From assembly GCF_000829455.1 (NCBI RefSeq), contig NZ_JXAK01000028.1, positions 1 through 64,000 of the forward strand: DNA of 64,000 bases, written 5' to 3'. The position numbers were made by a program, and so were the translations under genes. Below, piece after piece: positions 1-6,634 of this stretch (its first letter is position 1; each line of letters opens with the position of its first letter). Origin of the DNA: Gordoniibacillus kamchatkensis (lineage in GTDB: Bacteria > Bacillota > Bacilli > Paenibacillales > NBRC-103111). Below the pieces are notes generated by a model. It made no database searches. It was not told where the DNA came from and was given only the letters and a program-made list of their open reading frames with translations.

Positions 1-98
1 AAGTAACTGCGTGAACTAAGGAACCGCCGTATACCGAACGGTACGTACGGTGGTGTGGGAGGTCGGCTACTCAACTAATGGGTAGCCTCCTACCCGAT
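1..98 (+). mobile_element. 3' end of a group II intron (domains V and VI)
   Basis: The first bases fold as intron domain V: a stem with ACCGCCGTA on one side and TACGGTGGT on the other, closed by a short loop. A domain VI-like hairpin follows, with arms around GGCTACTC and GGGTAGCC and an unpaired AACTAA that would hold the branch-point adenosine. The segment ends in CTCCTACCCGAT, like the 3' splice site of many bacterial group II introns. The maturase gene and the rest of the ribozyme would lie upstream of the window. Whether the intron is intact cannot be judged. It ends about 115 bases before gcvH. Confidence 0.7.
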
Positions 99-213
99 TT
101 TTCCCGCAAGAACACCCCCGCTTTTCGGAGTCCGGATGGAACGTCTTGACTTTCGCCGGGAGATTGCATAAGCTAAAAGCAAAATTTCACCGGAAAAGCG
201 AGGAGTCGTCCCT

Positions 214-597
214 ATGAGTCAAGTTCCGTCCAATCTGCTGTACACGAAAGAGCATGAATGGGTTGAGGTGCTGTCCGATACGAAGGTGCGCATCGGCATT
301 ACGCATTTCGCCCAGGAACAGCTCGGCGACATCGTCTTTGTCGAACTGCCGAAGCCGGGGGCGGTTATCAAGGCCGACGAAAGCATCGGCAGCGTCGAGT
401 CGGTCAAGACGGTATCGGATATTTTCTCCCCGGTGTCGGGAACGGTTGCGGCCGTGAACGATGCGCTCGAGACGGAACCGGAGCAGGTGAACGCCAGCCC
501 GTACGGCGACGGCTGGATGGCGGAAGTGGACATCAGCGGGCCGGAAGCGTTGAACGGGCTGCTGAAGGCTGCCGAGTACGAAGCGCTGATCGGTTAG
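214..597 (+). CDS. gcvH: Glycine cleavage system H protein
   Basis: This 127-residue protein is the lipoyl carrier of the glycine cleavage complex. It shuttles the aminomethyl group from the P protein to the T protein, and in Firmicutes it also serves in lipoate relay. The lipoyl-lysine motif ESVKTVSD is present with Lys65, and the flanking GDIVFVELP and SPVSGTV segments match the H-protein barrel. The length is normal for the family. An AGGAG lies upstream of the ATG. The gene stands apart from gcvT/gcvP, as in Bacillus subtilis. The assignment is secure. Confidence 0.96.
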   Translation: MSQVPSNLLYTKEHEWVEVLSDTKVRIGITHFAQEQLGDIVFVELPKPGAVIKADESIGSVESVKTVSDIFSPVSGTVAAVNDALETEPEQVNASPYGDGWMAEVDISGPEALNGLLKAAEYEALIG

Positions 598-640
598 TCG
601 GGAAGCTCGCAGGGCGATGGAAGTAAGGAGGATTGTCGGT

Positions 641-1240
641 ATGCTGTTCGGATCCAAAACCCCGGCAGACGCTGCGGAACGCACGCCGCCGGGCCAGACA
701 TTGACGCAGGGCTTCCCCGTTTTGCACTACGGCAGCGTGCCGCACTACGGCGATGTGAGCAAGGAATGGGATTTTCGCATGTTCGGCCTCGTCGAAGAAG
801 AAGTGCGGCTCAGCTACGACGAGTTCATGGCTCTGCCGCGCCGGGAATTCAAGAACGACATTCACTGCGTCACGACCTGGTCGAAGCTGGACAACGTATG
901 GGAAGGCGTTCCCGTGGCTGAGCTGCTGAAGCTCGTGCGGATCAAGCCGGAAGCGAAGTACGTCATGCTGCATGCCGAGCACGGCTGGACGACGAACTTG
1001 CCGCTGGACGATTTTGCCCGCGAGACGAGCTTCTTCGGCCTGAAGCATAACGGCGAAACGCTGACCCCGGACCACGGTTATCCGGTGCGTGCCGTCGTGC
1101 CGCATCTATACTTCTGGAAAAGCGCGAAATGGGTGCGCGGCATCGAGTTCATGGCCAAGGACAAGCCGGGCTTCTGGGAGCGGAACGGGTATCATATGTA
1201 TGGAGATCCCTGGCAGGAACAGAGGTATGATTTTGATTAG
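641..1240 (+). CDS. yuiH: Sulfite oxidase-like molybdopterin oxidoreductase (YuiH family)
   Basis: The protein carries the sulfite-oxidase-type molybdopterin fold without haem or dimerisation domains. The Mo-ligand region DIHCVTTWS gives Cys76, followed by WEGVPVAELL, GWTTNLP and RAVVPHLYFWKSAKW, all typical of YuiH/YedY-like proteins. There is no Tat signal, so it is probably cytoplasmic; its substrate is unknown. I chose the ATG at 641 because AAGGAGG (626-631) sits 9 bases upstream; the in-frame ATG at 617 precedes that site. Length 199 residues. The last 12 codons (GDPWQEQRYDFD) recur twice downstream at 1.73 and 3.78 kb. Confidence 0.88.
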   Translation: MLFGSKTPADAAERTPPGQTLTQGFPVLHYGSVPHYGDVSKEWDFRMFGLVEEEVRLSYDEFMALPRREFKNDIHCVTTWSKLDNVWEGVPVAELLKLVRIKPEAKYVMLHAEHGWTTNLPLDDFARETSFFGLKHNGETLTPDHGYPVRAVVPHLYFWKSAKWVRGIEFMAKDKPGFWERNGYHMYGDPWQEQRYDFD

Positions 1241-1329
1241 ACTTTAAAGCATTAAAGCGATCCCGTTCTATTTCGGATTCGGAGGCTATTGATTAGCATA
1301 CTTGCCGCGTGATATGCTTATACTACAAA

Positions 1330-1442
1330 GAGACGGTGCTCCTACACCGTCCCCGCATACAGACTTGGCGGCAAAGTCCTCCGAGTCGTTAAACCCGTTT
1401 GGAGTAACCCGCTTAGGAGCCAACCTAGGAGCGGGTTACTTT
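1330..1442 (+). ncRNA. Predicted antisense antitoxin RNA of toxin locus 1
   Basis: A plus-strand RNA is inferred from a TATACT box at 1319-1324, a small hairpin (GACGGTG/CACCGTC, 1332-1351) and a strong palindromic terminator at 1403-1440 followed by TT. It would run convergent to the toxin mRNA and overlap its 3' end, because the toxin stop codon lies inside the terminator stem. This is the geometry of TxpA/RatA and BsrG/SR4 in B. subtilis. No good -35 box is visible, so the RNA is a prediction. Confidence 0.45.
1403..1440. terminator. Bidirectional terminator hairpin of toxin locus 1
   Basis: AGTAACCCGC and GCGGGTTACT form a perfect 10-bp outer stem, with TAGG/CCTA pairing further inside. 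The stop codon of the minus-strand toxin gene lies in one arm, so the hairpin would end both the toxin mRNA and the convergent antitoxin RNA. Confidence 0.75.
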
Positions 1443-1522
1443 CGTTTGTCGATGTAAGTCAGAAGCGCCAGAATAAACATCCCGAACGCAAACATAACCA
1501 TGATCGCTTGGAAAGTTTCCAT
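1436..1522 (-). CDS. Holin-like type I toxin peptide (28 aa)
   Basis: A 28-residue peptide begins METFQAIMVMF and ends in LLTYIDKRK. It has one hydrophobic helix with the GMFILALL core typical of the 'putative holin-like toxin' family (TxpA/BsrG-like, membrane active). On the minus strand AAAGGAGG lies 7 bases before this ATG; an ATG six bases earlier (1528) is too close to the site. The gene is too short for usual gene callers. Toxins of this family insert in the membrane and are silenced by a cis-antisense RNA, predicted here at 1330-1442. It shares its core with the peptide at 4032-4115. Confidence 0.72.
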   Translation of the reverse strand: METFQAIMVMFAFGMFILALLTYIDKRK

Positions 1523-1732
1523 AGGCATTCCTCCTTTCCGGAGGAGCCTACCCGCACAAGTTGGGCTGTATGCAGTGCTATATCAACGAATCGAAAACAA
1601 TAAAAGCAAAGCTTGATAGACATCAAAGGCGGAAGAATCCGGTTTGTAACGTTTGGATCGACTTAATTTCGCATGGAGTGCGCCGAGCGGGATCATCGAT
1701 CGCCGGGCCGATGGTTACCATGACTGATCCAC

Positions 1733-1770
1733 GGTGATCCGTGGAAGGACAGAGGTACGATTTTGATTAA
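1733..1770 (+). repeat. Second copy of the yuiH 3' tail (degenerate)
   Basis: This segment closely resembles bases 1203-1240, the end of yuiH, and ends in the same ACGATTTTGATTA string. A small deletion and substitutions break the reading frame of the tail peptide. It is the middle one of three copies (the third is at 3782-3820). A terminator follows at once. Confidence 0.7.
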
Positions 1771-1793
1771 AGGGGGGAGACCCCCTTTTTTTG
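1769..1793 (+). terminator. Intrinsic terminator after the second yuiH-tail copy
   Basis: A GGGGG/CCCCC stem with a short GAGA loop is followed by seven T residues. No gene lies directly upstream except the tail repeat, which suggests the repeat and terminator were copied together or remain from a lost gene end. Confidence 0.7.
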
Positions 1794-1856
1794 TTTCGCG
1801 TAATACAACCCAATATCTTGTTGAGCTGAACGGGCAGATTCGTTGCAAGAATATAT

Positions 1857-1896
1857 ATAGCGGCCCCCCTGGATTTTGAGGGTCCGCTATTTATTT
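1857..1896 (-). terminator. Terminator downstream of the NmrA-like gene
   Basis: ATAGCGG and CCGCTAT form the outer stem, and CCC/GGG continues it with a few bulges. T-rich sequence lies on both sides, so it can act in either direction. It is about 60 bases past the stop of the minus-strand gene. Confidence 0.6.
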
Positions 1897-1955
1897 TAAA
1901 TTTCGTTATTTCACAATGCAGACACCGTTAATATCACAGCGCTGCGAGGTGGTGT

Positions 1956-2834
1956 TCAGTCTAGAACGGCTGGCTTGAGCACTTCTTCGCACCATTGGCG
2001 AAAGCTGGTGGGGGTGGCGGGCAGCGGAGTATGAGGCTCTGCGTTGTATATGCCCCGGTCGACCGCTGCCGCCATGTCGATAAGCCCCTGCGCCCACGCC
2101 TCGGTCATCCCGTGCTGCATCATCGTGGCTTTGTAGGCCTCACCGGGGACCTGCTGGAAACGAATCGGCATCTCGAGCACCTCGGACACGATCTGTGCCA
2201 TGTCATTGCAGGACAGGTCCTCGGGGCCGCGTACCTGGATGCTGTCTTGTCCGCTCCAGGAGTGATCGAGCAGCAGCTCGGCGGCGACGGCGGCAATGTC
2301 TCGGGTAGCGCAGTGCGGGACCTTGCGATCCCCGGACATCGGATAGAAGAACATCCCTTGGCGTTTGATCGGCTCGACCTGCCAGAGCATATTCTCCATG
2401 AACCCCGGCATACACAGCGAGCGGTAATTGACGCCCGTACTCTCGATCAGATCGTCCATGGCGAATATCGCTGAGATCTGTCCGGCGTTCTTGGCTATCC
2501 CGCGGCCCAGGCTCGAGACACCGACGACGCGTTTAACGCCCTGGCTGTTGATAGCTTCGCATACCGGCCGGACGAAGCTCAGAATGTGGTCCTGTATGCT
2601 CTTGGCGTGGGGATTTGGGGGCACCAGCCAAAATACGGAATCAGCGCCTGCGAACGCCTTGGTGACGACATCGATGTCGTCATGCGCTCCCTGGACGACC
2701 TCGACGCGTTCTCTCACGCGGGGAGGAAGACGGGAGGGATCGCGTGCGATTACGCGGATTGCCTCTGCGCTATCAAGCACAATGTCAAGGACCTGGCGGT
2801 CGATCTGGCCGGTGGGAGTAGTGATGACAATCAT
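1956..2834 (-). CDS. NmrA-like NAD(P)-binding oxidoreductase
   Basis: The 292-residue protein is an atypical short-chain dehydrogenase of the NmrA/SDRa type. It starts with a TPTGQIDRQVL dinucleotide-binding turn, followed by the strand motif FWLVPPNPH and by VKRVVGVSSLGR. Such proteins bind NAD(P) and act as redox sensors or quinone/azo reductases; the substrate here is unknown. The ATG at 2834 is preferred, with AAAGGATG upstream; a TTG at 2843 is possible. It is divergent from a TetR-family gene at 3114, which probably regulates it through the 280-bp shared region. Both sit between copies of the yuiH tail, suggesting they arrived together. Confidence 0.8.
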   Translation of the reverse strand: MIVITTPTGQIDRQVLDIVLDSAEAIRVIARDPSRLPPRVRERVEVVQGAHDDIDVVTKAFAGADSVFWLVPPNPHAKSIQDHILSFVRPVCEAINSQGVKRVVGVSSLGRGIAKNAGQISAIFAMDDLIESTGVNYRSLCMPGFMENMLWQVEPIKRQGMFFYPMSGDRKVPHCATRDIAAVAAELLLDHSWSGQDSIQVRGPEDLSCNDMAQIVSEVLEMPIRFQQVPGEAYKATMMQHGMTEAWAQGLIDMAAAVDRGIYNAEPHTPLPATPTSFRQWCEEVLKPAVLD

Positions 2835-3113
2835 GAAAACCAATCATCCTTTCTTGTGTTTTGTCGGCCTAAATGGTTCGTTCGAGCGGTCGACTCAGAA
2901 AAACTACAGTGTTGTTTAAACATCAATTTCGTGTAATCTATACTGTATAATGAATGTTAAGCGGTTTGAGCGATCCGAGCAATCAGCAAATGGTCGTTAT
3001 CGTTGTATAGACAACATCTGTGCGTTTTTGTTGTCTTTGAGTCGCAAATGTTTTTTGGCTTCATGTCTGTAGCGTAACCCTGGATATTCCTTATTCGAGG
3101 AGTGAGGTCGTAC

Positions 3114-3698
3114 ATGCCGGTAAATCAAAACGATCCCCGCGTGAAACGCACGCGTCAGTTGTTAATACAGTCCTTTATGGAATTGCTTGAACAAAAGAAG
3201 AATATTTACTCCATTTCAGTTCAAGACATTACTGATCGAGCGACAGTAAATCGGGCCACGTTTTATGCGCACTTCGAAGACAAATATGCTTTCCTTGAAT
3301 GTTGGATGAGGGAAAAATTCCAAAGGAAATTGGAGGAAACCTTGCCTAATTGTTCAATAACGAATATGAGCAGCTTGCGAACCCTCATTTTAACCGTTTT
3401 CGATTTTCTTGCCCGTACCAGGCAGTACATGACTCGGACTCCAGCGAACAGTCAGTATGAACCGCTGTTTGAAATTGCGATGCAAAAAGAACTTTACGGA
3501 CTCCTGTTCAGGTGGTTAAGCGAAGAATCGAGTGCTTCTGCCTCACAAGAGATTGTGGAAACTACAGCTCTCGTCATAAGTTGGGGCATATTGGGGACAG
3601 CCGTACAGTGGAGTCGAAGTTCTCAAAGCCGCACGAAGGAAGCGATGGTGCGAGATGTGTTAGAGGTTGTGGCGGCGGGATTGGCGCCAGTAATGTAA
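3114..3698 (+). CDS. TetR/AcrR-family transcriptional regulator
   Basis: The N-terminal third reads as a TetR helix-turn-helix: TRQLLIQSFMELLEQK, then ISVQDITDRATVNRATFYAHFEDK (about residues 15-60). The rest is a helical ligand domain with a C-terminal segment like the TetR_C_8 group. The start at ATG 3114 is preceded by GAGGAG; GTG at 3102 would be too close to it. Length 194 residues. The divergent NmrA-like gene is the likely target. Base composition is more AT-rich than in neighbouring chromosomal genes, consistent with transfer. Confidence 0.85.
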   Translation: MPVNQNDPRVKRTRQLLIQSFMELLEQKKNIYSISVQDITDRATVNRATFYAHFEDKYAFLECWMREKFQRKLEETLPNCSITNMSSLRTLILTVFDFLARTRQYMTRTPANSQYEPLFEIAMQKELYGLLFRWLSEESSASASQEIVETTALVISWGILGTAVQWSRSSQSRTKEAMVRDVLEVVAAGLAPVM

Positions 3699-3781
3699 AA
3701 GGACGGTTGAACGACGGGAACAATAGCATTCATAGTACGATCATTGAGTGCGCCTTTGAACGGTTCCCCTGTCTTATTCAC

Positions 3782-3820
3782 GGCGATCCCTGGCAGGAGC
3801 AAAGGTACGATTTTGATTGA
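3782..3820 (+). repeat. Third copy of the yuiH 3' tail
   Basis: This copy still encodes GDPWQEQRYDFD followed by a stop, the exact C-terminus of YuiH, although no yuiH body precedes it. DNA identity to 1203-1240 is high, with differences mostly at codon third positions. With copies at 1203 and 1733 it brackets two cassettes: toxin locus 1, and the NmrA/TetR pair. Confidence 0.85.
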
Positions 3821-3899
3821 CGGAAGCATAGGTTAGGTGATGACCGGCAAGCTGCATCGACCAGATGCACATGTGACTCGCTTGTGGTATACTGGATTC

Positions 3900-4044
3900 A
3901 AGAAATGTGTACAATGCAAAAAGAGCCCTGCTGCGAACACGACTCCCGATGCACAATAGCCGCTTTTAAGGGCGGTAGGCTTGTAATGGGTTAAGCAGAG
4001 AAATAGACCGCTACCTTTGGACGAGGGCGGTTTATTTCTTTTTC
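3900..4044 (+). ncRNA. Predicted antisense antitoxin RNA of toxin locus 2
   Basis: An extended -10 box, TGGTATACT (3885-3893), would start a plus-strand RNA near 3900. The RNA would end at a hairpin formed by AGAAATAGACCGC (3999-4011) and GCGGTTTATTTCT (4027-4039), followed by a T-rich run. It is convergent to the toxin gene and overlaps its last codons, as in TxpA/RatA. The length of about 145 nt fits type I antitoxins. A related RNA segment is preserved at the coding-deleted copy near 4.65 kb. Confidence 0.5.
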
Positions 4045-4115
4045 AGGTAGGCAAGCAGCGCCAGAATAAACATTCCAAACAGGAACATCAATTGCAGCGC
4101 TTGAAATACCTCCAT
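4032..4115 (-). CDS. Holin-like type I toxin peptide (27 aa)
   Basis: The peptide starts MEVFQALQLMF, has the hydrophobic core LFGMFILALLAY and ends LKKK. This is the signature of the short holin-like toxin family. On the minus strand GGGAGGTG lies 5 bases before the ATG, and an extended -10 (TGCTATAAA) lies about 70 bases upstream near 4180-4190. It resembles toxin 1 at 1436-1522 and belongs to a locus duplicated at 4649-4830. The expected role is a membrane-disrupting toxin held silent by antisense RNA. Confidence 0.78.
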   Translation of the reverse strand: MEVFQALQLMFLFGMFILALLAYLKKK

Positions 4116-4353
4116 GGCATCACCTCCCTTCCGGGAGACTAGCCGACCGCCCTCGCAAGCCTATTCGATTGCACCCAATTTATAGCATATCGACATCTGA
4201 CGTGATAGTTATGTAGCAGATTGACAGAAGGATTGGGTATCTTAAGATCGCCAAGGCGACCCGTGGCTAAGTCAGGGTAAACATTGCATTGTGTAACCAT
4301 TTAGGCATCTGCACATACGATGTGTTAAAACCACTTAAGGATGGGTGTTCTCT

Positions 4354-4584
4354 ATGCCTTCATTTGTTCATAACGTTAGGATTATCAGTACCAGTGTTTC
4401 AAGTACAATCAACAATGGGGATACATTTTTAATTGCACCGGTATCGGATTCGAAAACTTATTATGGCTCTGGAAGCTCCAATACTGGCGATATGGGAACC
4501 ACGTTAAATGTGCGCAGTTTAGCAAGAGTAGCAGATAAGGATATAGTTGACCATAGTGTGCTCAAAGGTAAAAACAAATCATAG
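4354..4584 (+). CDS. GerPA/GerPF-type spore germination protein
   Basis: The 76-residue protein begins MPSFVHNVRIISTS and carries NGDTFLIAPVSDSKTYYGSGSSNTGD, matching the GerPA/GerPF family. These are small proteins that ease passage of germinants through the spore coat. The ATG at 4354 has AAGGAT 11 bases upstream; a GTG at 4345 is in frame but poorly placed. It is not in a gerPABCDEF operon, so it is a solitary paralog that sits between the two toxin-type loci. Expression late in sporulation under SigK is expected from the family, but no promoter was identified. Confidence 0.8.
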   Translation: MPSFVHNVRIISTSVSSTINNGDTFLIAPVSDSKTYYGSGSSNTGDMGTTLNVRSLARVADKDIVDHSVLKGKNKS

Positions 4585-4648
4585 GTGATGCTATCGATGC
4601 TGCGGGTGCCGCTGTCGGGGGTCTTGCCGACCCACGCCCTGCAAACAC

Positions 4649-4830
4649 TTTAAGGGCGGTAGGCTTTGAACAGGTAAGCAGCGAAATGGACCGCAACCTT
4701 GGACCGGGTGGCGGTCTGTTTCTTTTTCAGGTAGGCAGGCAGCACCCCTTCCGGGAGCTAGCCGACCGCCCTTGCAAGACTATTCGATTGCAACCCGATA
4801 GTAACATATCGGCACCCGACGTGATAGGTA
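4649..4830 (-). pseudogene. Relic of a third toxin-antitoxin locus with the toxin core deleted
   Basis: Bases 4649-4830 align with the toxin 2 locus (about 3966-4215): the TTTAAGGGCGGTAGGCTT block, the terminator hairpin, CTTTTTCAGGTAGGCA from the toxin C-terminus, then CCTTCCGGGAGCTAGCCGAC and the upstream toxin-promoter side. About 60 bases are missing between GGCAGGCAGC and ACCCCTTCC. That gap removes the start codon, the ribosome binding site and most of the toxin. The terminator and flanks are retained. Confidence 0.75.
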
Positions 4831-4868
4831 TTGCGTTCGCGGCAGAAGTACCCCCACCGGTCCCCACC

Positions 4869-5537
4869 TCAATACACTAGTTTCAGCGCAGTAACCGATT
4901 CGGGTACAAACATCCGTATGTACGCTTCAATATCGTCCAAATGCCGCTCAACCAGCTCCTGCTCGATCCCGGACGGGGCATATGCCGTAAACAGAAGATG
5001 GCGGGTCTGCTTGCGAATACTGGTCCGATCGTCAGGTCCCTTCAAGATGCTGGAAATAACCCCTTCCTGATCGGCAAGCAAAATATCTTCGGGCACAACC
5101 GATAATTCTTTGCCGTTTATCGAGGTGTACCGTTCATTTCCCGTCGCTCGCTTTACTTGCAGAGGGAACGTGACTTTTTCCAGATCGTGTCCCGCGGTCA
5201 GCACCGTATTTTTCAGCTCTGCCACGAACATGGCGGTGACCGGCGCCAATACGTTCGGTATCGGTTTCCCCTTAATCACCGATTCGAGCTGAAGCAGCAC
5301 ATGATAGCTGTAGCCAAATGTTTTATAGTACGAGACGTACACATCCGTCGGATGGACGCTCGCCAACTGTTTGCGCGATGCTTGCCCGTATTGTTCTCTT
5401 ATCGTTTGCTCGAGGTCGCGTTTCACCGGCTCGAGCCGTTTGGCAGCGGACTCGACGTTTTCGACATGTCGCAAGATCAGTATGCCCATGGAGCAAGCGC
5501 CAGGGCCATTTTTGCATGTATTTTCAATCAGGTACAT
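4869..5537 (-). CDS. B3/B4 tRNA-binding-domain protein
   Basis: This 222-residue protein resembles stand-alone B3/B4 domains, the editing-type module of phenylalanyl-tRNA synthetase beta. Visible features are DVYVSYYKTFGYSYHVLLQLESV, a central GKELSVVPEDILLADQEGVISSI strand pair and a final LLFTAYAP stretch. Such free-standing proteins may act on D-amino acids or mischarged tRNA, but the function is not established. The ATG at 5537 follows GGGAGG; codons before it belong to the overlapping transporter gene in another frame. The start overlaps the transporter stop (TGATG), so the two genes are co-translated. Confidence 0.72.
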   Translation of the reverse strand: MYLIENTCKNGPGACSMGILILRHVENVESAAKRLEPVKRDLEQTIREQYGQASRKQLASVHPTDVYVSYYKTFGYSYHVLLQLESVIKGKPIPNVLAPVTAMFVAELKNTVLTAGHDLEKVTFPLQVKRATGNERYTSINGKELSVVPEDILLADQEGVISSILKGPDDRTSIRKQTRHLLFTAYAPSGIEQELVERHLDDIEAYIRMFVPESVTALKLVY

Positions 5538-6514
5538 CAGGTTGCCGCCTCCCTCTTCTTGTCCAATAAACGTTCCGCACGGCGTGTCTTCACGCCGGGC
5601 CGTTGGTTTCCACCGATCAGGACGATCCCCAGCACCACCAGCCCCCCGCCCGCCCATTGCTGCCAGCCCGCATGCTCGCCCAGTATAGCCACAGACAGCA
5701 ATAGCGCGGTAAACGGCATCATGCCCGATAGAGCGGCTGCCGTCTGCGCGCGGCATCTTTTGATGCCTGCGTACCAACAAATGAATGCCAGAGCCGTGAC
5801 GACCGGTCCGTACCAGACGAGCGCCAGCCACTTTTGCCATCCCATTGCGGCGAGCGAGGATACCGGATGCTCCGGGAGCGAAGGGATCAAGCAAAGCGCC
5901 AACGCCATGGCGGAGACAAGCGCGGTTTGAGCAATAGGATGAATCGGCTCCCGCTGTGCAGCTTCGGCGTTAACGGCGGCGCTGCGCGAAAATATATTAA
6001 ACAAAGATTCGCTTAGCGCGGCGCAGAGCACCAGCACATTCCCGGTAAAATGGCTCATGGAGAAGGTGCTCTCCAGTCCTGATACAGGCAGTTTTTGCAA
6101 CAGAATAATGCCAATAGCGGTGCTTAGTATACCGAGCAGCGCCGTTCGATCCATCGTTTCTTTGAGCAGAAGCATGGCGAGCAAAGCGGTAACGGCAGGC
6201 GTTGCGCCGGTTAAGATCCCGGCCTCTCCGGCACTTGTGCGGGCAAGACCGTACAACAAAAACATGCGGAACAAAAAAATGCCGAACAGTGCCTGACATG
6301 ACAGGAGCACCCAATCCTTCGCACGCAAGCGGCGGACCGCAGCCGCGAGCTCCCGCCAGCCGAACGGAAGCAAGATCAGAAGCGTCAACAATAAACTGGC
6401 CCCCGTTACGGTGAACGCACCCGGGCCGTCATGGAAAAACCGCGCGGCAATTACCGAAGTGCCGGCAAGCGAAAACGCGCACAGCAAAAAAAACAGTCCT
6501 TTCAACCGTCCCAA
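5537..6514 (-). CDS. EamA/DMT-family transporter
   Basis: About ten hydrophobic helices in two five-helix repeats mark an EamA drug/metabolite exporter (RhaT/YdcZ type). Both halves end with the expected motif: LLLKETMDRTALLGILSTAIGIILL, and SVAILGEHAGWQQWAGGGLVVLGIVLI. The preferred start is the TTG at 6514, with GGGAGG 7 bases upstream; the ATG at 6556 would put that ribosome site inside the gene. Length is 325 residues. It is divergent from a MocR-type regulator, a common pairing in which the regulator controls amino-acid or vitamin-B6-related export. Confidence 0.85.
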   Translation of the reverse strand: MGRLKGLFFLLCAFSLAGTSVIAARFFHDGPGAFTVTGASLLLTLLILLPFGWRELAAAVRRLRAKDWVLLSCQALFGIFLFRMFLLYGLARTSAGEAGILTGATPAVTALLAMLLLKETMDRTALLGILSTAIGIILLQKLPVSGLESTFSMSHFTGNVLVLCAALSESLFNIFSRSAAVNAEAAQREPIHPIAQTALVSAMALALCLIPSLPEHPVSSLAAMGWQKWLALVWYGPVVTALAFICWYAGIKRCRAQTAAALSGMMPFTALLLSVAILGEHAGWQQWAGGGLVVLGIVLIGGNQRPGVKTRRAERLLDKKREAAT

Positions 6515-6634
6515 TCCATCGCCTCCCAGTATAACAACCGTTTCTAAGAAAATCATGTTACAATCGTAGTGAAGAAACTGGTATGGGTAAAGGTCCAGTC
6601 AGGTGCAAATTCATACGAACCAGTCGGAGGACAT

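Noticed and set aside
187-1105. Long minus-strand frames opposite gcvH and yuiH
   Set aside because: They mirror real plus-strand genes, have no ribosome sites and show low-complexity Arg/His-rich translations.
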